From: an uncultured Sulfitobacter sp.
GTDB taxonomy: Bacteria; Pseudomonadota; Alphaproteobacteria; Rhodobacterales; Rhodobacteraceae
NCBI GenBank assembly: GCA_947492925.1
Contig: CANLOQ010000001.1
Span: 372,001-436,000 of the forward strand
Direction of reading: 5' to 3'
Length of the DNA: 64,000 nt
Made by a program: the position numbers and the translations under genes. Shown here piece after piece: positions 16,706-25,058 of this stretch; the stretch's first letter is position 1; every line of letters begins with the position of its first letter. The notes under the pieces are model-generated. The model saw only the letters and a list, made by a program, of their open reading frames with translations, was not told where the DNA came from and did not search any database.

Positions 16706-17920
16706 TCACACCTCTGCCCCCACACGCAACTCCGCATAAGAGGTGATCCGGCGCAGCCCGCTCCACCCCGCCGCACCAAAAGAAAGCGCAAAACCACCCA
16801 CTACCATCAGCAGCCCCGTCTGCGGTGATGTAGCCCCCACGACCGCGCCCGCCACCAGCGCGGCCAGCGGGCGCACACCGTAAATCGTTGTCTGGATCAC
16901 CGCATTCACCCGCCCCAGCATCGCGGGCGGGGATACCATCTGGCGCACGGAATTCTGCGCAATCAGCCAGATAGACGGCCCGAACCCCAGCAAAAAGAAC
17001 GCCAGACAGATCAACGGCACCCCGCCAACACCACCCCCAATCAAAAGCATCAGGGCCGCAACAAGCGAACTTGCCGGTCCGAACACAAGCGCCACCTTCG
17101 GCACGATCCGCCCCGCAAAGCGGCGGCTGGCCCAGGTTCCGCCAATCGCCCCCAGCCCAAAGGCCGCAAGCGCGATCCCGAACACACCTGCGTCCAGCCC
17201 GTCCCACTGGCGGATCAATGGCACCATCGTCACCAGCAGCGCGGAAAACGCGGCATTCCAGAAAATCGCGCAAATCGATATGGCGCGCAGCAAGTTGTGC
17301 CGCACCACAAAACGCCCGCCCTCCACTATCCGCCCCAGCGCCGATTGTCGCCCGTCCGGCACCGTCACCTCAAACCGTGGCAAACCGAACGTGACCAGAA
17401 CCGCGCCAAACGCCCCAGCTGCCGCAACCGGAAAAACCCAGACCGCCGATGCGCCCGAAATCACCAAACCCACGCCCAGCGGCACCGCAAACGAACAGAT
17501 CGCGCGCGGCAGCTCGATCCGCGCATTGGCTCCGGCCAGATCGGGTGCGGCGACCGCCTTGGGCAGGATCGAAAGCGCGGTCAGCGTAAACAGAACCACG
17601 CCAAATCCGGCAAAGGTCACGGCAAATCCGAACCCGATCAGCGTCTTCGCCAAAACCGCCAGCCCCGCACCCCCAAACCCCACAAGCGATACACAAGCCG
17701 CCACAATCACCAGCGTCCGCTGCTGCGCGCGGTCCACCAGCATGCCAAACGGGATCGACCCCAACAGATGCGCCATCGACTGACAGGCAACCAGCACCCC
17801 GATCACCGCAGCGGACGCATCGAAAACCAGCGCCGCAATCAGCGGCACACAGACCAGCGCGATCTGGTCGGCAAAGTGCATGCCATAGGCAGTGCGGCTC
17901 AGTCTTTGAACAGTGGGCAT
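16706..17920 (-). CDS. MFS transporter (drug exporter-like)
   Basis: A 404-aa inner-membrane protein with about 12 hydrophobic segments. An MFS loop motif occurs at GMLVDRAQQRTLVI after TM2. The start at 17920 is preceded by AAGGA at 8 nt; an in-frame TTG two codons earlier is unlikely. It is convergent with the demethylase gene and divergent from mnmH. The style resembles the MFS subgroup annotated as enterobactin/multidrug exporters. The substrate is unknown. Confidence 0.88.
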   Translation of the reverse strand: MPTVQRLSRTAYGMHFADQIALVCVPLIAALVFDASAAVIGVLVACQSMAHLLGSIPFGMLVDRAQQRTLVIVAACVSLVGFGGAGLAVLAKTLIGFGFAVTFAGFGVVLFTLTALSILPKAVAAPDLAGANARIELPRAICSFAVPLGVGLVISGASAVWVFPVAAAGAFGAVLVTFGLPRFEVTVPDGRQSALGRIVEGGRFVVRHNLLRAISICAIFWNAAFSALLVTMVPLIRQWDGLDAGVFGIALAAFGLGAIGGTWASRRFAGRIVPKVALVFGPASSLVAALMLLIGGGVGGVPLICLAFFLLGFGPSIWLIAQNSVRQMVSPPAMLGRVNAVIQTTIYGVRPLAALVAGAVVGATSPQTGLLMVVGGFALSFGAAGWSGLRRITSYAELRVGAEV

Positions 17921-18070
17921 GGGCAATTTCCTTGTTTCTGCCTCTGCCTACGCCCGCCTGCCCCTTCACTCGACCCGAAACATGCGCCTTCTCAAATCAC
18001 GGCATTTCCATTCCCGACTGGACCTTGCGCCCAATCCCGATAGATATGTGCCAACCCGCAAAGGCACGCC

Positions 18071-19123
18071 ATGACACCCTTCACCCTGACCGATCTGGCT
18101 GACCTCGACGCGCTTGACGTGGATACGATCATCGACGTGCGCGCGCCTGCGGAATACGCCGAGGATCACGTGCCCGGTGCCATCAATCTGCCCGTCCTCG
18201 ACAACGCCCAGCGCGCTCAAGTCGGCACAATCTATACCCAGGACAGCCCCTTCAACGCCCGCAAAATAGGCGGCGCGCTCGTCGCCCAGAACACGGCACA
18301 CCATCTGCAAACAACGCTCCGCGACAAGGACGGCGGCTGGCAGCCGCTGGTCTACTGCTGGCGCGGCGGGCAGCGGTCCGGTGCCTTCGCCACCATCCTC
18401 GATCAGGTCGGCTGGCGCGTGCATCTGCTCAGGGGCGGCTACCAAAGCTACCGCCGCGCGGTCGTGCAGATGCTGTACGACACGCCCCTGACCCACCGCA
18501 TCACCCTGATCGAAGGGGGGACCGGCACCGCCAAAACGGCCCTTCTGCACCACCTCGCCGCCGCAGGTGCCCAGACGCTTGACCTCGAAGGGCTCGCCAA
18601 CCATCGCGGGTCGCTCTTTGGCAGCACCCGCACAGAACAGCCCGCGCAAAAGATGTTCGAAAGCCGCATCGCGTCCGCATTACGTGCGCTGGACCCCACA
18701 AAAACCACCTTTGTAGAGGCCGAAAGCAGCAAGATCGGTGCACGCATGATCCCGCCGTCGCTGTGGTCCCGCATGGGAGAGGCCGAGCGTATCCACATCC
18801 ACGCCCCGCTTGCCGCACGCGGTGCCTTCCTCTGCCGTGCCTACGCCGATCTCACCCAGGATGCCGCCTATCTGACAACGCTCATCGACCAGTTGCGCCC
18901 CTACCACGCCGCAGATCAGATTGCCGCATGGCACGCACAGGCCGCATCGGGTGACTGGCAGACACTCGCGCAAGGTCTGATCGCACAGCACTACGATCCC
19001 CGCTACGCAAAATCCGCCGCCCGCCAGCAACCGGCCTCGAGGCGGATCGAAATGCCGGATCTGACGGAGGACACGCTGGCGAAAACCGCCGCAACCCTCA
19101 CGCAAGAGGTCACCGCAGCGTGA
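18071..19123 (+). CDS. mnmH: tRNA 2-selenouridine synthase MnmH (SelU)
   Basis: Replaces sulfur by selenium in 2-thiouridine at tRNA position 34, using selenophosphate and geranyl diphosphate chemistry. 350 aa. The N-terminal rhodanese domain (1-130) has IIDVRAPAEYAEDHVPGAIN and the catalytic C96 in YCWRGGQRSG. The C-terminal half is a P-loop domain with GGTGTAKT at 149-156. AAAGG lies 7 nt before the ATG. It is convergent with selD, the ends overlapping by 14 bp. The two genes together make the selenouridine trait. Confidence 0.93.
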   Translation: MTPFTLTDLADLDALDVDTIIDVRAPAEYAEDHVPGAINLPVLDNAQRAQVGTIYTQDSPFNARKIGGALVAQNTAHHLQTTLRDKDGGWQPLVYCWRGGQRSGAFATILDQVGWRVHLLRGGYQSYRRAVVQMLYDTPLTHRITLIEGGTGTAKTALLHHLAAAGAQTLDLEGLANHRGSLFGSTRTEQPAQKMFESRIASALRALDPTKTTFVEAESSKIGARMIPPSLWSRMGEAERIHIHAPLAARGAFLCRAYADLTQDAAYLTTLIDQLRPYHAADQIAAWHAQAASGDWQTLAQGLIAQHYDPRYAKSAARQQPASRRIEMPDLTEDTLAKTAATLTQEVTAA

Positions 19124-21272
19124 CCGCCCCATCACCCTGCGCAAACGACCCGATCACATAACCACGACACCCCTGCGCCTCCAGCGCAGCGAGCGTCGCG
19201 GCAACCGCTTCCCGCGGCACCGCAGCCAGCAATCCCCCTGCCGTTTGCGGGTCATAGAGCAACGGATCATCCGCCCCCTGCACCATCGCATCGGCCCTGT
19301 TCGTCGGCATCAAGGTAGAAGACACGCCATCCGCCGCCAAGGCCTGTGCACTCGGATAGACCGGAATATCCGCCCCCCGCAGCACCGCATCCAGCCCTGA
19401 GGCCCGCGCCATCGCGCGCACGTGGCCCGCCAGCCCAAAGCCCGTCACATCGGTCATCGCGTGGGCCACATCGCCCAATACAGCCGCCTCACGGTGCTGC
19501 GGCTGGCACATCACATCCAGCGCCGCCGCCACATCGCGCCCATCCGCTTGTCCCTGCATATCCGCCGCCATGATCACACCCGATCCGATGGCCCGCGTCA
19601 GGATCAGGGCATCCCCCGACCTTGCGCCTGACACGGTCAGCGGCATCGCGCCCCGCGTGCCCGTCACCGTAAAACCGATGGTCAGCTCCGCCCCCATCGT
19701 CGTGTGCCCGCCCACCAGCTGCGCACCCGCCACCTGCATCACGGCTTGCGCGGCCTGTGTGATCTCGCGCAGCGTCCGCGCCTGCAACGCCGCCGTCATC
19801 TGCGGCACCACGATCTGCGCCAGCGCGACCTGCGGGGTGGCCCCCATCGCCCAGACATCGCCCAGCGCATGCACCGCCGCGATCCGGCTCATCATCGCCG
19901 GGTCCTCCACCACCGCGCGCAGATGATCCGTACTTATCACCTGAAACCCGCCGCCCGGCTGACGCAACACCGCCGCGTCATCCCCCGCGCCGGTCACCAC
20001 GTCACCCTCAACCGGCGCGATCCCCTCCAGCGCGCCCGACAGAACACCGCCCCCCACCTTGGCCCCGCAGCCACCGCACAGGGGCCGTGCTTTCAGCAAT
20101 TCCTGCACTCCGGCGGCAGCCTGCGGCACGGCGGGCCGCGCCATCACCGGCAAATCGCTCAACCTGTCCATGAAAGCCCGGTCAATCCGGTCCTTCCAGC
20201 GCCACATGAACGGTCCCGCCAGCGTCACGCCGAATTTCTCCGCCAGCGCCGATTGCCGCCCGAGCGAGATCAGCTTGAGGTAGTCCCGCTGCGGCTTCCA
20301 CTGCTTGCGCCGTCCCACGCCCAAAGCCGCCCGCAGATTGTGATGCAGAACCGGTGCGGCCCTCACGGCAAACACACCCGCCTTCGGCCTTGGGTCCGCA
20401 GACATCACCGCGCAATCGCCCACCGCAAACAGGCTTTCATCCCCGATCACGCCCAGATCACGCCCGATCTCGATAAATCCGTCCTGCTGCGGCAAATCCA
20501 TGCGCGCGATCCAGTCGTGAGGAAAGGCCCCTGCCGCCCCCACGGTCAGTGCCGCCTTAACCGGATCCTGCCCCGCGATCAGAACCTGTCCCGCCTCGAT
20601 CCGCGCAACCCGCGCATCCAGCCGCAGGGCAACGCCCAGCTCTCGCATCGCCACCAGCATCCGCTGCCGCGCGCGCGCGCCCACGCCCGAAATCTCCGGC
20701 CCCGCCTCGATCACTGTCACATGCGGCTGCTGTCCGGCCTCGCGCAACGCAAACGCCATCGCCATCGCCAGCTCGCATCCCGCAACCCCGCCACCGATCA
20801 CGGCAACACTCGGGGTCACCTCCCCCGCCGCCGCCCGTCGCAGAAATCCGCGCCACCTCTCGGCGTAGACATCCAGCGGCTTGGCCCCGATGGCGTGTTC
20901 CGCAAATCCCGGTAAATCCATCCGCGCCGTGATGCCTACATCGACGGAAGCGACATCATAACCAACCACACCACGCTTCTCCAACGCGATTTCCCGCCGC
21001 ACCCGGTCGATGCCCACCGCCTTGTCCAGGATCAAACGCGCGCCCGCGAAACGGCACAGCTTTACCAGATCAATCTCCAGATCATCGCGCCCGTAATGCC
21101 CCGCCACATGCCCCGGCAACATCCCCGTATAGGGCGCTGTCGGCCCCGGATTGATCACCGTCAGCCGCGCGCCGGGCAGCGGGTCCATCCCCCAGGCACG
21201 CAACACCAAAGCATGCGCATGCCCGCCCCCGACAAACACCAGATCCCGCGTATAGGGCACAACATTCAACAT
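19110..21272 (-). CDS. selD: Selenide, water dikinase fused to an N-terminal pyridine nucleotide-disulfide oxidoreductase
   Basis: A 720-aa fusion. Residues 1-375 are an NDH-2-like FAD oxidoreductase (LVFVGGGHAHALVL, then AVIGGGVAGCELAMAMA and LFAVGDCAVM). Residues 395-720 are SelD, which makes selenophosphate from selenide and ATP. The catalytic site reads CGGCGAKVGGG: C402 and K405 correspond to C17 and K20 of the E. coli enzyme, so this is the cysteine rather than the selenocysteine form. The fusion is known in several bacterial groups and is thought to couple selenium reduction to phosphorylation. No selA or selB is seen, so the product probably serves tRNA selenation by MnmH. Confidence 0.95.
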   Translation of the reverse strand: MLNVVPYTRDLVFVGGGHAHALVLRAWGMDPLPGARLTVINPGPTAPYTGMLPGHVAGHYGRDDLEIDLVKLCRFAGARLILDKAVGIDRVRREIALEKRGVVGYDVASVDVGITARMDLPGFAEHAIGAKPLDVYAERWRGFLRRAAAGEVTPSVAVIGGGVAGCELAMAMAFALREAGQQPHVTVIEAGPEISGVGARARQRMLVAMRELGVALRLDARVARIEAGQVLIAGQDPVKAALTVGAAGAFPHDWIARMDLPQQDGFIEIGRDLGVIGDESLFAVGDCAVMSADPRPKAGVFAVRAAPVLHHNLRAALGVGRRKQWKPQRDYLKLISLGRQSALAEKFGVTLAGPFMWRWKDRIDRAFMDRLSDLPVMARPAVPQAAAGVQELLKARPLCGGCGAKVGGGVLSGALEGIAPVEGDVVTGAGDDAAVLRQPGGGFQVISTDHLRAVVEDPAMMSRIAAVHALGDVWAMGATPQVALAQIVVPQMTAALQARTLREITQAAQAVMQVAGAQLVGGHTTMGAELTIGFTVTGTRGAMPLTVSGARSGDALILTRAIGSGVIMAADMQGQADGRDVAAALDVMCQPQHREAAVLGDVAHAMTDVTGFGLAGHVRAMARASGLDAVLRGADIPVYPSAQALAADGVSSTLMPTNRADAMVQGADDPLLYDPQTAGGLLAAVPREAVAATLAALEAQGCRGYVIGSFAQGDGAVTLR

Positions 21273-21329
21273 CTGTTTTCTTCTCTTCTGGCCTTAAAGC
21301 CTGCCGGGTCTGAGGCAGCGCCCCCTACA

Positions 21330-21376
21330 ATTTTTCCCAAAGGAAAAATCATAAAATCGCGTGCGGGCCTGCCCGC
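21330..21376. repeat. Two adjacent palindromes downstream of dnaE2
   Basis: ATTTTTCC / GGAAAAAT around CAAA (21330-21349), then GCGGGC / GCCCGC around CT (21363-21376). The order (T-rich palindrome followed by GC-rich hairpin) recurs at 31094-31131. It may act as a bidirectional terminator or as an extragenic palindromic element between dnaE2 and selD. Confidence 0.55.
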
Positions 21377-21408
21377 TCCTTTCTCCTAACAGCACCACAA
21401 ACGCACCG

Positions 21409-24400
21409 CTAATGAAAATCCCGCGACTTGGGGATCACCCGCACATCGCGCGGATGTTTGCGCCCGCCGACCTGCCCCGCGATGGGATGCGTCGGATGAT
21501 CGCCCCGCACCGTTGTCTGCGGCACCCGCTCGTCCGCCAGTGTATCAAGCCTGTCCGTCCGGTTCTCCAACCTGTCCGCGACAACGTGAATGACCCGCCC
21601 GTCGCTTTGTACGCGGCCATGCACCACCAGCAACCGCGCCCCCATGATGATCGCGCGCCATTGCTCGAACAGCTTGGGCCAGATCACAAGGTTCGCCACG
21701 CCGCCTTCGTCCTCCAGCGTGATGAAACACACCCCCTTGGCACTGCCGGGCTTCTGCCGCACCAGCACCAATCCGGCCAGCGACACCCGCTGCCCGTGCC
21801 GCATGCCGGGCAGTTCATCGGTGCAACGGAACCCCTTCTTGCGCAGGCTGCTGCGGAAAAAACTCATCGGATGCGCCTTCAGCGACAACCGCAGCGTCTG
21901 GTAATCGGCCACCACATGCTCCGCCTGCGGCATCTGGGGCAGGCCCACCACCGGCTCGGCCCCCTCGTCCACCGCATCCATATACTCGAAGATCGGCAGG
22001 GCGGGCGCGTCCTTCAGCCCCTGCGCCTGCCACAGCGCCTGCCGCCGGTCGATGCCCATGTTCCGCATCGCATCCGCCGCCGCAAGGCGCCGCACCGTGC
22101 CCCGGTCCAGCCGCGCGCGCGATTTCAAATCCGCCACATCCGCATAGGGCTCCACCCGCGCGTCCATGATCCGCCGCCCCGCCTCCTCGCGCATGCCGTC
22201 CACCTGCCGGAACCCCAGCCGCAGCGCAAATCCCTCCGCACAAGGCTCAAGCGTGCAATCCCAATCGGAAAAATCCACATCCACCCCGCGCACCTCGACC
22301 CCGTGTTCCTTGGCGTCCCGCACGATCTGCGCAGGCGCGTAAAACCCCATCGGCTGCGAATTCAGCAAGGCACAGGCAAAGGCCGCCGGATGATGACACT
22401 TCATCCAGCTCGACACATAGACCAGCTTGGCAAAACTCGCGGCATGGCTCTCGGGAAAGCCGTATTCCCCGAACCCCTTGATCTGGTCAAAACACCGCTG
22501 CGCGAATTCGGGGTCATAGCCGCGCTGCGTCATGCGGCCCACCATCTTGGCCTGCAATGTCTCGATCTGCCCGCGTGACCGGAACGTCGCCATCGCCTTG
22601 CGCAGCTGGTTGGCCTCCAGCGGGGAAAAGCGCGCGGCATCAATGGCGATCTTCATCGCCTGTTCCTGAAAAATCGGCACGCCCAAGGTGCGCCCCAGAA
22701 TTTTCAGCAACTCATCTTGCGGATATTCCGGCCCCGGCGCGGGATAACTGACGCCTTCCATCCCCTGCCGCCGCCGCAGGAACGGATGCACCATATCACC
22801 TTGAATGGGTCCGGGCCGCACAATCGCCACCTCGATCACCAGATCATAAAACGTGCGCGGCCGCAGCTTGGGCAGCATCGCCATCTGCGCACGGCTTTCC
22901 ACCTGAAATACGCCCAGCGAATCCCCCGCGCACAGCATATCGTAGGTATCCGCATCCTCGTTCGGGACCGTCGCCAGATCATAGTCCTGCCCGTAATGCG
23001 CACGCAGCAGGTCGAAACACTTGGCAATGCAGGTCAGCATTCCCAGCGCCAGAATATCCACCTTGAAGATACCCAGCGCGTCGATATCGTCCTTGTCCCA
23101 CTCGATAAAAGACCGCTCCGGCATCGCGCCATTCCCAATCGGCACCATCTCGGTCAGGGGCCGTTCGGTCAGGATAAACCCGCCCACATGTTGCGACAGA
23201 TGCCGCGGCATCCCCGTCATCTGCCGCGCCAGCAGGATCACGCGGCGCAGGTACGGATCACTCAAATCCATGCCCGCATCCTTGACCCGCTCATCCCCCA
23301 TCTGCCCTTCGAAACTGCCCCAGACGGTGCCCGCGAGCTTGCTGGTCACATCCTCGGACAGCCCCATCGCCTTGCCCACCTCGCGGATGGCCGACCGGGG
23401 CCGGTAATGAATGACCGTCGCGCACAACCCCGCGCGATCCCGCCCGTACTTTTCGTACATATACTGGATGACTTCCTCGCGCCGCTCATGCTCGAAATCT
23501 ACGTCAATGTCGGGCGGCTCGTCCCGCTCCTCGCTCAGAAACCGCTCGAACAACACGTCATGCTCTTCGGGGTCCACACTTGTGATCCCCAGACAGAAAC
23601 ACACCGCCGAATTCGCCGCCGACCCGCGCCCCTGACACAGGATCGGCGGTTTCGCCTCCTGTCGCGCAAAACGCACGATGTCGTTGATGGTCAGAAAATA
23701 CCGCGCGATCCCCTTGGACCGGATCAGTGCAAACTCCTTTTCAATCGTCGCCTTCGTCTGCGCCGACGGCCCCTGCGGATAGCGCCACTGCGCCCCCAGC
23801 CACGTCAGCCGCTCCAGCTCCTCCTGTGCGGTGCGCCCCTCCACTTCAATCTCGTGCGGGTATTCGTATTTCAGATCATCCAGCGAAAATTGACAGGCAT
23901 CCGCCACCTTGCGCGTCGCGTGAATGGCGTGCGGCCATGCGCTGAACAACCGGCACATCTCAGCGGCGGATTTCAGATGCCGCTCCGCATTCGCCTCCAG
24001 CAAAAAGCCCGCCGTGTCGATGGTCACCCCCTCGCGGATACAGGTCATCACATCCTGCAAGGGCCGCCGGTTCGCCGCGTGATAGAGCACATCATTCGTT
24101 GCCAGTATCCCCAGCCCGTGCGCCCGCGCGATGGTATCCAGCCGCGCAATCCGCGCCACATCATCGCCGCGGTAAAGATACGCCGCCCCGACATGCCGCA
24201 GCGTGGGCAAGGCCCGCACCAGCCGCGCCAGCCCCGCCTGGAACACCTCCAGCCGTTCGGGCGGCATCACGATCAGCTGCACACCCTCGCTGTGGGCCGC
24301 CAGCATCTCCAGCGTCAGATGCGTCTCCCCCTTCTGTTGCCAGCCGCCATCCACATCCGCCATCTTGCCCTTGCTCAGCAATGTCGACAGCCGGGCATAG

Positions 24401-24723
24401 GCCGCGCGGTCCGTCGGATAAGCCAGCAGCTCCGTCCCGCACAACAGCACCAGACGCGCACCAATAAGGGGCCGCACCTTGGCCGTCCTGGCCTCCGTAT
24501 GCATTCGCACCACACCGGCCAGCGTGTTCCAATCCGCCACACCCACCGCGTCAAAGCCCAACTGGTTGGCCGTCGCCGTCAGGTCCACCGCATCCGACGC
24601 CGCGCGCAGGAAGGAAAAACAACTCGCCAGCCCCAGTTCCACAAACGGGCTGGGCGGGTGATGCTGAAACGGGTCATCTTCTTCCCCGAGGGTGCGGCGC
24701 TTATGTCCTTCCTGTTGCGGCAT
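21409..24723 (-). CDS. dnaE2: Error-prone DNA polymerase III alpha subunit DnaE2 (ImuC)
   Basis: Translesion polymerase of the SOS mutasome, 1104 aa, acting with ImuA and ImuB. The N-terminal PHP domain has LASCFSFLRAASDAVDL and GVADWNTLAGVV. The Pol III alpha palm carries PPDIDVDFEHERREEVIQ with the catalytic aspartates. HhH and OB segments follow in the C-terminal third (VSLAGLVLVRQKPGSAKG). The ATG at 24723 has no clear ribosome site and adds about 27 residues beyond the family N-terminus. A GTG at 24642 (VELGLASCFSFL) may be the real start. Unusually, 335 bp separate it from imuB. Confidence 0.94.
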   Translation of the reverse strand: MPQQEGHKRRTLGEEDDPFQHHPPSPFVELGLASCFSFLRAASDAVDLTATANQLGFDAVGVADWNTLAGVVRMHTEARTAKVRPLIGARLVLLCGTELLAYPTDRAAYARLSTLLSKGKMADVDGGWQQKGETHLTLEMLAAHSEGVQLIVMPPERLEVFQAGLARLVRALPTLRHVGAAYLYRGDDVARIARLDTIARAHGLGILATNDVLYHAANRRPLQDVMTCIREGVTIDTAGFLLEANAERHLKSAAEMCRLFSAWPHAIHATRKVADACQFSLDDLKYEYPHEIEVEGRTAQEELERLTWLGAQWRYPQGPSAQTKATIEKEFALIRSKGIARYFLTINDIVRFARQEAKPPILCQGRGSAANSAVCFCLGITSVDPEEHDVLFERFLSEERDEPPDIDVDFEHERREEVIQYMYEKYGRDRAGLCATVIHYRPRSAIREVGKAMGLSEDVTSKLAGTVWGSFEGQMGDERVKDAGMDLSDPYLRRVILLARQMTGMPRHLSQHVGGFILTERPLTEMVPIGNGAMPERSFIEWDKDDIDALGIFKVDILALGMLTCIAKCFDLLRAHYGQDYDLATVPNEDADTYDMLCAGDSLGVFQVESRAQMAMLPKLRPRTFYDLVIEVAIVRPGPIQGDMVHPFLRRRQGMEGVSYPAPGPEYPQDELLKILGRTLGVPIFQEQAMKIAIDAARFSPLEANQLRKAMATFRSRGQIETLQAKMVGRMTQRGYDPEFAQRCFDQIKGFGEYGFPESHAASFAKLVYVSSWMKCHHPAAFACALLNSQPMGFYAPAQIVRDAKEHGVEVRGVDVDFSDWDCTLEPCAEGFALRLGFRQVDGMREEAGRRIMDARVEPYADVADLKSRARLDRGTVRRLAAADAMRNMGIDRRQALWQAQGLKDAPALPIFEYMDAVDEGAEPVVGLPQMPQAEHVVADYQTLRLSLKAHPMSFFRSSLRKKGFRCTDELPGMRHGQRVSLAGLVLVRQKPGSAKGVCFITLEDEGGVANLVIWPKLFEQWRAIIMGARLLVVHGRVQSDGRVIHVVADRLENRTDRLDTLADERVPQTTVRGDHPTHPIAGQVGGRKHPRDVRVIPKSRDFH

Positions 24724-25058
24724 CTGAAATCACGAAAAAACATGCGCTGCGCCCGTCGCCGGTCCACGGGGCGGCGATACGACATGCGTTCTATGGCGAT
24801 TTATCGTCCTGCCTTGGCGTGTCCCATAAGCGATGCACCTGCATCGGACCAATCGCCGGCCCCTTGGGGTGGACCGGCGATGGGCGCGGCGGCCACAAGG
24901 GCCTTGTTCCGCGCCCAAGGAGAAATGGTCCAGACACAGCATGAACGGAACGGCGGGGTTTGCATCGGTCCGCAAAGCGGCAATCGCTCCAGTGGAGCGA
25001 TTGAGATACAAACGGTCGGAGCCCCAGTCGTGCCTCAGCACGCGCGTCGAACCGACCG
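24724..25058. other. 335-bp non-coding insert between imuB and dnaE2 with two inverted repeats
   Basis: No ORF here has a recognisable protein. A perfect palindrome CAATCGCTCC-AGT-GGAGCGATTG lies at 24981-25003. A larger hairpin has arms ATCGCCGG (24852-24859) and CCGGCGAT (24874-24881) with an inner CCCC/GGGG stem. In most imuA-imuB-dnaE2 cassettes the genes abut or overlap, so this may be a mobile non-coding repeat, an RNA, or a decayed gene. Promoter signals for dnaE2 were not identified. Confidence 0.5.

Noticed and set aside
19110-21272. Selenocysteine in SelD
   Set aside because: The active-site position is a normal Cys codon (C402) and the frame has no internal TGA.
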